Below are positions 1 through 8,305 of a DNA stretch of 12,783 bases, piece by piece. Within the stretch, counting starts at the first letter, position 1. Every line of letters begins with the position of its first letter. Where the stretch lies: NCBI GenBank assembly GCA_003990745.1, contig RBNI01005286.1, positions 1 to 12,783 on the forward strand, read 5' to 3'. The DNA comes from Jimgerdemannia flammicorona. Lineage: Eukaryota; Mucoromycota; Endogonomycetes; Endogonales; Endogonaceae. The position numbers and the translations under genes are program-made. The notes below the pieces were generated by a model that worked only from the letters and a program-made list of their open reading frames with translations, was not told the origin of the DNA and did not search any database.

Positions 1-25
1 TTTTAAAGTCACTTGGACTCTGACA

Positions 26-31
26 TTTATT
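26..31 (-). terminator. Poly(A) signal of LINE copy 1
   Basis: AATAAA on the minus strand, 21 nt before the start of the poly(A), inside the 3' tail shared by copies 1, 2 and the element at 11578. It lies downstream of the ORF2 stop at 68-70. Confidence 0.7.
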
Positions 32-67
32 ACCAGTCTATTAATAAGTTTACAGTATTTCCTCCCA

Positions 68-3000
68 TTACCCGATCCCCATAGGGGAGCCTCTCCCCAC
101 CCCCTCCTGAACAAAGACCACCTTCTCACCCACTACTCCAACTCTTCCCCCACTCTGCCTATAGATTTTCTCCACCAATCAACACCTCTGACCACCCTGC
201 AACCTCCAACCAAGCCACCAGCCTGTTGAGGTGTCTTCCATAAGGCTATGCCACCACAGCAGCCAGACCCCCAAGCCCAGCCTCCTCCCATTCTCAAAAA
301 CAAATAGCTAGTGGCTGGCCAGCCTCACCCATATGGCTAGGGCCCAGCCTAATGTGAGCCATTCCTTTCTCACTCCCCCCACCAGTCTATTCCTCAAATC
401 CTCCCACTGCCTCTGCATACTACCTCCCCTGTATCCTATTCTCAAATGTCTGCCAAAAGTCACTAAGTACCTTGCACTCTCCTAGCCAATATTCAGACAT
501 CAGTACATATTCTCTTTCCATTCCTATATTATAGCATTTTTTACAGTCGAAGCAACCTCCCTCGATAAGGTGACCTGAGCAGTAGTTGAACATTACATTC
601 CTCCTCAGCATATACCACTAAGTCACCCAGTACTTCGGTGGTATCCATCTCCTCACCTCAGCACTCCAGGCCCAAATGCCATGCTAGGTCCAATCTTTGT
701 CAATTCTAACATCTTACTAACCACTGGGCCACAGATCTTGGCCTGGTCCCCTCTGGCATTCTATCCCATCCCTAATATTGAACTTGAGTAAGAGAATGCC
801 ACCCAGCAGCACCTGGTCTCATCTCTATATTGCCAGATTCTAATCCACCTCCCCTTCATTTCTCTGCCAATGAATTCCAATATGGTGTGCCCCCTCTGCC
901 ACTCCTTACCAGAAGCCTTTATATCACAATTGTTCAGTGTTTCTAAGTCCAACCAAAGATAAGAGATCTCTAGTCAAGCCTTATGATAAGGACCTCATCT
1001 CTCAGACCTTCTGCAGTAGGGAAACCTAATATCTCCCTCCCAACTCTATAGCTCTCTTCAGCCACCATACTCTCAAGCAGTGTAGCCTTTTTGAAAAGTC
1101 AACCAGCCCAAGTCCACCCCTTGCCATCAGTAAGGACAAGACCTCTTAGCTGATCTGACTCCTTCTTCCAGCCCAGATCCATCTCTTGGCTAGCTTCATC
1201 AATCTCTTTACCACCCAGGCTGGGAAGTCTAGATAATAAGCCAGATATCACAACTTTGGCAATCAGTAGACATTCAAAATCAAGACACACCCTGCTAGGG
1301 ACAATTGACAGCCCCCTCAACTCTGCAGGACCTCTCCTCAGATTCCAATCTACTACTCCCACTAAAGCCTGGGTAGAACTGATCCATACACTGATAGATA
1401 GATACTCAAGTACCACACTGTCTCACCAGTAGAGATGATTGTTCCAATAACCTCCCCTCCTACCAAACTATTGCCCAACACCATCATTTCACACTTATAC
1501 CAATTAATCTTTACCCCAGAGTTCTTCTCATACCATTCCACTGTCTCCTTGAGCTCCTCGATATCAGCAACTGATTCTAGTCCAACCACCATATCATCTA
1601 CAAAGGCCCCTACTTTTCACCCAATGCCAAAGATAGAGAGCCCCACTATCTTCTGCCTGATTCTATTCATTAAGGGTTTCAGTGAAAGAGCATACAGAAT
1701 GGGGGACAGTGGGTCCCCCTGGGGCACCCCCCTATCCAGGGGAAATACTACCCCTCTATGTCTATTATATATGAACACCACCCTACTCCCTTTCAGTAGG
1801 CTGATTATAGCTGACTAGAACTGGCATAGAACCTCAGTCCTGTCCAATACTTTCACTAGTCAGACTTGCCTCACCTGGTCATAAGCCTTCTCTTGGTCCA
1901 AAAAGATCAGGCACTCATCTAATCCACAAGCTTGTGCCCCTTCAATGACTCCATATACCCAGACTGTGTCATCTCTAATGAGCTGGTCTCTTACAAAGCC
2001 CCTCTGCTCAATACCCAAGACTTGCTGGGTCACTTTTTGTAGCCTCACGATCACTACCTTAGTAACCAACTTTCTGTCTATATCCAGCAGTATAATTGGT
2101 CTCCAGTTTTTCCAGTTCTCTCACTTTCCTTTGTTCTTATAGAGCAATATTACTAACTCCAGATCCTGTTCTCCCACCCATTTCTCTATCTGTAGAATAA
2201 AATCACACAGTGCTATCATCTTATCTAATACTCCTGAGATCCCAACCATCTTCTTCCAGAAGTCTCAGAGCAAACCATTCTCTCTGGGCACCATACCTGG
2301 CGATGTCATGACAAAAATCTAGTAGATCTTCTCTTCTTGTATAGATAGCACCAAGTCTCCCACCCCATCTACTTGTAGGGGGTGCCAATCCTCTAATATA
2401 TGGTCAATGGTATTAGCATCCACCTCATCCTTCTCCTCACTTCACAAACCACTCCAATGCTCCTTTAAAGCTCCAAGAATATCATATATACTATGTACCA
2501 ATATACCATCAGAGTCAAGCACCCCCTCTCACCTCTGCTGCACCCTTCTCACCTAAAGGGCTCTTATGAGATACTTTGAGGGTCTCTCTCCTTCTTTCAA
2601 ACCCTGCCAACAGAGCCATGCCACCAAGCTTTGTACCTTTATCTCTTCCTCCTCTTGTAATATCTGTTATAGTTCACCAACCTCCTTTTTCACTCTCATT
2701 GATCTCTAATTCTCCTCCCCCTCTAATGTCACCAGCCTTGTCCAATCCTCCAAGAGTCTAGACAGTCTACTAGAAGTCCATCTCACCTGTCACCTCTGCT
2801 GTTTCCCAGCCTTCTTGCCAGTCTTACTCTAGTAGGTCCTGACCATCTCTTTCAACTATATCCACCAAATACCAACTGGGGTACCTTCTTATCTCCAGCA
2901 CTCCACCCTCAGTTGAATGTCCACAGCCCACTCATCTTACCAGATCTTATCATCTAATAAGAAGGAATTGAGGTGCCAATGTCTAGATCTATCCCCACTT

Positions 3001-3703
3001 CCCCCAAATTGCCCCTGTCCTAATGATCTGACCAAGGATACCATTCCACCTCTAGTGACTTCCAAACATCTATACCCCAGTAGCTGGTCATCAGAATCTA
3101 ATCAATTCTTGTCTCCAAGCCCCCTGCCCAATGTGTATATACTCTCCTATCTCCCCAGTACTCCCTACCCACATCCACCAGAGCACTCAGCCTTTCTACT
3201 TCCTCTCATACTGCTAGCCCTCTACTCTGACCCTTTACTCTTCATCCTCTATCTATTCTGTCCAACAGTACATCTCAGATTATATTGTAGTCTCTACCCA
3301 GCATATCTACCTCAGCCTCTGTGAGGATCTCACTCTTCTGAAGGCCCTTTATCCAATCCACATGCTCACCTCATACTGCAGAGCAGTAACAAGAGCCCAC
3401 TGTGACTGACTCCTATCCTGAATATATCCACTCACCCCAGACCAATCTATCCCTCCAGCTTTATATGTCCCTTATCTCCCCTCTGCCTTTCTATATCAGA
3501 ATCCCAACCTTGTCTTTCCAAACCATCTCACCTCCCCATTTCTTTGTCCATTCCAGTCTATCCAAATCATCTTCACACCTGACATCCTACAAGAGGAAGA
3601 GATCAGCCTTCAATCTCTTCAGCTAAGTAAAAATGTTTCTGTATTGATAAGTACTCTGTAACCCATTCACGTTCAAAGAAAAAATGTTAGTTGTACTATT
3701 CAT
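68..3703 (-). pseudogene. ORF2 relic of LINE copy 1 (endonuclease-reverse transcriptase)
   Basis: Family role: nicks target DNA and reverse-transcribes its own RNA at the nick. The start is the ATG at 3703, followed by Asn-Ser as in copy 2, with the SLNVNG endonuclease motif nearby. Endonuclease relics are visible: Asp after LL-stop (LQD site), GRDYN for GGDFN, and SDH followed by a stop (3020) where copy 2 has SDHW. Reverse-transcriptase relics are FLDQEKAYD near 1890, GVPQGDPLSP near 1700, and FVDD (1593-1604) where copy 2 has FADD. The zinc-finger-like segment near 420-611 has Tyr (489-491) in place of the copy 2 His. Tracking the frame against copy 2 places one net frameshift between 3020 and 2864 and a second near 400-440. 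Many TGG codons of copy 2 are stops here. The final TAA (68-70) follows Met-Gly-Ile-Gly, as in copy 2. Confidence 0.88.
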
Positions 3704-3735
3704 AATGAAGTATGGTATGTTAATCTAGTCTATTC

Positions 3736-4519
3736 CTACTGCTCTATGTATATCTCTTCCTACACTATGTCCAGATTATGTTCTGCAGTCACTGCCTCCT
3801 CCTCAGTCTGCTGAGCCTCCAATCCTGCCAACAGCTCATTCATCTCCCCATCTGCCTTCTCTTCAAACTCCTCTTAGTACTTCAGGCAGGCCTTCTGCCA
3901 GAGCTGCAATCTATGTTGCTTGGCCCAACAGTATTTGGCCCTCTCACCAGCAACCTCTGCTAGCTCAGCCTCCTACTCCTTATCTACTTCATACCCTTCC
4001 TTCTCCAGATATACTGCAAGGATCTCTGCCTTCAATGCCAACTCTACACTATCTCTCTGCAGGACCCACACCCAATGCTCATCGCTCATTACTCTCAAGT
4101 CTACCTCCCCCAGCTCTTTGGCTGTCAGGTTATTCATCATTCTACATATCTAAAGTAGATTTTCTACCTCCTTCTCTCCTGGGGTTACCAGTCTCCCACC
4201 ATCCAATATTATGATATCAGCCCCAGCACTTACAGCCTCATCCCATACCTCCAGGACATCCACTAGTTCCTCCTCTCCAACTACCTCTACCTGTCTCCCT
4301 TTCACTACCTCTGGAACTCTAAATTGCACTTGCTGGGCCCTCTTTATAGGCACATCCTCCTCTATCCTACTCTGGGAAGCCAGACCTCTCCTGATAAGTA
4401 GAGTAAAGGTAGGCAATCCCTCCCATTTCTCTTCCCAGATCTCAAATATACCATCAGCATATGGGTCACTGCTGGCTGCTTTTCTGTCCTTTTCTGATTC
4501 TTTTCCCACACTCCTACTA

Positions 4520-4521
<2 letters not shown>
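3736..4521 (-). pseudogene. ORF1 3' remnant of LINE copy 1
   Basis: This is the last third of ORF1, the nucleic-acid-binding partner protein of the LINE ribonucleoprotein, aligned to copy 2 ORF1 from about 9060 down to 8306. Shared blocks include a Trp-Glu-Glu stretch near 4430, a GEEELVD block near 4270, and the region leading to the TAG stop at 3736-3738. One clear early stop is TAG at 4150-4152, where copy 2 has TGG (8720-8722). The reading frame entering from the poly(A) side produces a run of lysines, which is an artefact of translating the neighbouring element's tail and not part of this protein. The 5' two thirds are missing. Whether this was lost at insertion (5' truncation) or later cannot be told from the window. 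Confidence 0.82.

Positions 4522-4552
<31 letters not shown>
4522..4552 (-). repeat. 31-nt poly(A) tail of LINE copy 2
   Basis: An uninterrupted T run on the plus strand, equal to a poly(A) tail on the minus strand. It sits between the 3' tail of copy 2 (from 4553) and ORF1 of copy 1. It marks the 3' end of a target-primed insertion. The plus-strand base triplet before it is ATC, as at 11544-11546. Confidence 0.95.
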
Positions 4553-4555
<3 letters not shown>

Positions 4556-4584
4556 GTCACTTGAACTCTGCCTTTATTACCAGT
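4553..4584 (-). terminator. Conserved LINE 3' tail of copy 2 with AATAAA
   Basis: Minus strand: TAATAAAGG, then a short variable stretch, then AAGTGACTATA, then poly(A). AATAAA is at 4578-4573, 20 nt before the poly(A). Nearly the same tail ends copy 1 (5-32) and the element at 11578-11607. It is probably both the cleavage and polyadenylation signal and the 3' end recognised by the reverse transcriptase; the second role is inference. Confidence 0.75.
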
Positions 4585-5014
4585 CTATGAATAAGTATGT
4601 ATACAACATCACCACCCACTACCCAATCCCCATAGGGGGGCTCCTCCCCACCTCCTCCTGAATAAAGACCACCCTATCACCCACCATACCTACTCTCCCC
4701 CCACTCTGGCCACAAATTTTCTCCACTAAGCAGCGTCTCCGACCGCCTTACAACCCCCAACCAAGTCACCAACCTGTTAAGGTGTCTTCCATCAGCCAGC
4801 GCCACCGCACCAACCGGTCCCCCAAGCTCTGCCTGCTCCCACCCTCAAAGACAAATAGCTAGTGACTAGCCAGTCCTACCCAAATAGCCAATGCCCAGCC
4901 CAAAGTAATCCACTCCTTTCCTATCCCCCCTACCAATCGTTCCTGCAAGTCCTCCCACCTCTCTTGTACCTCATCTCCCCTACGCTATACCCCCAAGTGT
5001 TTCCCAATTGTACA

Positions 5015-5116
5015 CCAAAATTCCCCCAACACCTCACACTCTCCTAGCCAATGTTCAGGTATCTGTACCCAACCCCTCTCCTGCCCTACATTATGGCACT
5101 CTTCACAGTCAAAGCA
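5015..5116 (-). other. C-terminal zinc-finger-like segment of copy 2 ORF2
   Basis: Pattern Cys-x2-Cys-x2-Cys, then Glu-His-Trp-Leu-Gly-Glu-Cys and a closing Phe-Trp, the layout of the zf-RVT type segment after many LINE reverse transcriptases. Its role is thought to be RNA or DNA contact. In copy 1 the His is Tyr (489-491), consistent with a C-to-T change. Confidence 0.72.
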
Positions 5117-5959
5117 CCCCCCTACGATGAGGTGCCCTGAGCGAAAGTTGAGCATCACATTCCTCCACAGCATGCGCCACCAGACCACTCAGTACTTAGG
5201 TGGCATCTACTTTCTCACCGCAGCACTCCAAGTCCAGACACCATGCCAGTTCTACTCTTTACCGATTCCGACTCCTTGCCAACTGCTAGGCCACAGATCC
5301 TGGCCCGGTCTCCTTTGGCATTCAATTCCATCACTAATATCAAACTCAACTAAAGGGACACCACCCAGCAGAACTCGATCCCATCTCCACATTGCCAGGC
5401 CCCAATCCTCCTCTCCTTCATTCCCCTGCCAATGAATCCCAATGCAGTGCGCCCCCTCTGCTATCCTCCACCAAAATCCCCTATATTATAGTCGCTTAGT
5501 ATCCTGAAGTCCAACTAATGCGAGGAGATCCCCAGTTGTGCCCCTTGGTGATGTCCGCCTCTCCCAGATTTTCTGTAGCAGGAGAACCCAGCCACCTCCA
5601 CCCAATTCTACTGCCCTCTTTAGCCACCATGCCCACAAGCAGCGTAAACATTTTGGGAAGTCAACCAGCCCCAGACCACCTCTCGCCACTGGTAGGGACA
5701 AGGTCTCCCAATCAATCTGACTCTGCCTTCCAGCCCAAATCCATCCCTTTGCGGACTTCACCAATCTCTTCACCACCCAAGCTGGGAAGTCCAGATGATA
5801 TGCCAGATACCACAACTTCGGCAGCCAGTAGACATTCAAAATCGAGACCCTTCCTGCCAGAGAAAAATGCCTACCTCCCCAACTCCACAGGGCCTCCTCC
5901 CAGATTCCAATCCTCTGCTCCCACCATAACCTGGGCAGCACTGACCCATAGACTGACAG

Positions 5960-6880
5960 ATATATACCCAAGTACCACACTGCTTCACCAGTGGGGATGA
6001 TTATTCCTATAACTTCCCCTCCCACCAGACCATTGCCGAGCACCATCGTTTCACACTTGTGCCAATTTAGCTTCACTCCTGAGTGCTCCTCATACCACTC
6101 CACAGTCTTCTTGAGTTCTTCGACATCAGCAATTGAACCCAAACCAACCACCATGTCATCAGCAAAGGCCCCAACTTTCTATCCTATGCCAAAAACAGAA
6201 AGTCCTTCTATCTTCCGCCTAATTCTATCCATAAGGGGTTCCAGAGAAAGAGCATACAAAATGGGGGACAGTGGGTCCCCCTGGGGCACCCCTCTGCCCA
6301 AGGGGAATGCAACCCCTCGATGACCATTGCACATGAGCGCAGCCCTACTCCCTTCCAGTAGGTTGACCATTGCTGACCAGAATTGGGACGGAACCCCCAT
6401 CCTATCTAAAACTTTCTCCAGCCAGACTCTTCGCACCCAGTCATAGGCCTTCTCCTGGTCCAAGAAGACTAGCTGCCCATCCAGTCCACAGGCTCTTGCC
6501 CCTTCAATAATGCCATGTACCCAGGCAGTGCCATCCCGGATGAGCCGACTGCCCACAAATCCCCTCTGTTCCATGCCCACAACTTGCTGGACCACCTTCT
6601 GTAATCTCACCACCACCACTTTGGTCACTAACTTCCTGTCCATATCAAGCAACATTATCAGCCGCCAGTTCCTCCAGTCCTCCTGCCTTCCTTTGTTTTT
6701 ATAAAGTAGCATCACCAGCCCAAGGTCTTGCTCCCCCACCCACCTTCCAGTCTGGAGAATGGAGTCGCACAATGCCATCATCTCTCCCATCACCCCTGGG
6801 ACTCCAACCATTCGCTTCCAAAAGTCCCAGGGCAGACCATCCTCCCCAGGTGCTGTACCTGGCGTTGTCGTAGCAAGAAC
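5960..6880 (-). other. Reverse transcriptase core of copy 2 ORF2
   Basis: Motifs in order on the minus strand: PGEDGLP (near 6850), LLYKNKG and NWRLI, GFVGSRLIRDG, FLDQEKAYD (6466-6440, motif A), GVPQGDPLSP (6293-6258, motif B), FADD (6166-6155, motif C), SGVKLNWHKCE (motif D) and YLGI (near 5974, motif E). All three catalytic Asp codons are present. One stop, TAG 6179-6181, lies just before motif C; copy 1 has TGA at the same codon. Confidence 0.93.
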
Positions 6881-7589
6881 CTGGTGGATCTCATCTTCCT
6901 GTACTGGCATCACCAGGTCATCTAGCCCTTCAACTTGTAGTGGGTGCCAATCCTCCAATGCTTGGTCAATAGTCATGGCATCCGCCCCACCCTCCTCCTC
7001 ACTCCACAATCCACTCCATCTCTCCTTCAGCAATCCAAGAATGTCCTGTACTCCATGCACCAGTACACCCTCGGAATCCAGCACCCCTTCTCACCATTGC
7101 TGTACCCATCTTGCCCTAAGAGCCCTTGTAAGAAACTTGGAAGGCCTCTCTCCTTCCTCCATATCCTGCCAGTGGAGACGTGCTGCCAAACCCTGCACCC
7201 TCGCTTCCTCTTCTTCCCGCAGCACCTGTTTTAGCTTCTTGACCTCCATTTTCGCCCTCATTAACCTCCAATCATCTTCCTCCTCCAGCATTTTTAACCT
7301 CACCCACTCCTCCAGTAGCCTAGTTAATCTCGTAGAAGCCCAATGCACTCTATGTCTCCTCTGCTTCCCAGCCTCCTTGCCAGCCTCACTCCAATACATC
7401 TTGGCCATCTCCTTCAACCTCATTCACCGAACTCCCACTGAGACACCTTCCTGCTTCCAATTCTCCACCCTCTGCTGAATGTCCATAGCCCACCCATCCC
7501 ACCGAGTCTTGTCATCTAACAAAGAGGAATTGAGGTGCCAATGTCCAGGCCCATCCCCACTTCCCCCAAAGTGCCCCTGTCCCAGAAGC

Positions 7590-8275
7590 CCCCAGTGGTC
7601 TGACCATGGACACCATTCTACCTCCAATGACTTCCAAACATCTAGGCCCCAGTAGCTGGCCATCAGTACCCAGTCGATTCTTATCCTCAGACCCCCTGCC
7701 CAATGTGTATAAACCCTTCTATTCCCCCAGCACTCCCTCCCAGCGTCTACCAGCACACTTAGTCTCTCGACCTCCTCCCAAGCTGCTAGTCCTCCGCTCC
7801 TGCTCTCAGCACCTCGTCCTCTATCTGTTCTATCCAATAGTGCGTCCCGAACCATATTAAAGTCACCTCCAAGCATATCTACCCCAGCCTCTACAAAGTT
7901 CCCACTCTCCAGTAAATCTGTCATCCAATCTACCCGCTCACCCCGTACTGCAGGACAGTAGTAGGAGCCAACAGTAACTGGCTCCCAACCTGCACGAATC
8001 CATTCTCCCCAGACTAGTCTCTCCCCCCAGCATCTCACATCCTGTATCTCCCCTCTACCTTTTCAAACCAAAATTCCAACCTTGCCTTTCCAAATTGCAG
8101 CACCTCCCCATTCCTTCGTCTACTCCATCTTATCTAAATCATCCTCACACCTAACATCCTGCAGTAGGAAGAGATCGGCCTCCAATCCCTTCATCCAAGA
8201 AAAAATGTTTCTACACCGAGTAGTCCCCCATAGCCCATTCACATTCAAAGAAAAAATGTTGGTTATACTGTTCAT
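7590..8275 (-). other. APE-type endonuclease region of copy 2 ORF2
   Basis: Order of motifs: SLNVNG, LQD, GGDFN, DR, RIDWVL, CPWSDHW. The Asn, the GDFN Asp and the SDH Asp-His are the standard active-site positions of LINE endonucleases. The usual acidic Glu of LQE is Asp here (codon 8158-8156). Two stops interrupt it: TAG at 8120, where copy 1 has TGG, and TGA at 8063, where copy 1 has TAG. Confidence 0.88.
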
Positions 8276-8305
8276 AATGATATATATTATGTTGTCGATC
8301 AATCT
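8276..8305 (-). other. ORF1-ORF2 spacer of copy 2
   Basis: AT-rich spacer of 30 nt between the ORF1 TAG (8308-8306) and the ORF2 ATG (8275). The equivalent spacers are 32 nt in copy 1 (3704-3735) and 26 nt in the third element (11252-11277). In copy 2 the two ORFs happen to share a frame; in copy 1 they do not, so frame identity is not conserved. ORF2 would have to be reached by reinitiation or a similar route. Confidence 0.7.

Larger units (their letters stand above)
1..4521 (-). mobile_element. LINE copy 1, 5'-truncated and decayed
   Basis: Non-LTR retrotransposon of the two-ORF, APE-endonuclease type, read on the minus strand. Its 3' end is at the left edge: four T's (the poly(A) tail, cut by the window start), then the same 3' tail as copy 2. 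It contains the last part of ORF1 (4521-3736) and all of ORF2 (3703-68). The 5' end stops inside ORF1, at a point matching about position 9060 of copy 2, directly against the poly(A) of copy 2. The two copies align along their whole shared length and clearly belong to one family. Copy 1 is CpG-poor, has many in-frame stops and two net frameshifts in ORF2, so it looks more decayed than copy 2. 5' truncation is typical of target-primed reverse transcription. It cannot be autonomous now. Confidence 0.9.
4619..8275 (-). pseudogene. ORF2 of LINE copy 2 (endonuclease, reverse transcriptase, zinc finger), 13 premature stops
   Basis: In a live element this protein nicks target DNA and primes reverse transcription. 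Start: ATG at 8275, 30 nt after the ORF1 stop; the following Asn-Ser is kept in copy 1 and in the third element. Full frame 1218 residues. Endonuclease: SLNVNG (residues 9-14), LQD (Asp40), GGDFN (Asp138), SDH (226-227). Reverse transcriptase: PGEDGLP, NWRLI, GFV, FLDQEKAYD (Asp606), GVPQGDPLSP, FADD (Asp706-707), YLGI. Zinc-finger-like C terminus from residue 1054. Premature stops start at 8120, 8063, 7424, 7091, 6179, 5486, 5252, 5207, 5189, 4985, 4859, 4766 and 4748; no frameshift is seen. The end is TAG 4619-4621 after Met-Gly-Ile-Gly; copy 1 stops at the same codon and alignment in frame is lost beyond it. NWRLI probably comes from the common NWRPI. Confidence 0.92.

Noticed and set aside
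4150..4560. A lysine-run protein starting in the poly(A) tail of copy 2
   Set aside because: The start and the lysines come from translating the poly(A) of one element into ORF1 of another. The same artefact occurs at 11398-11673.
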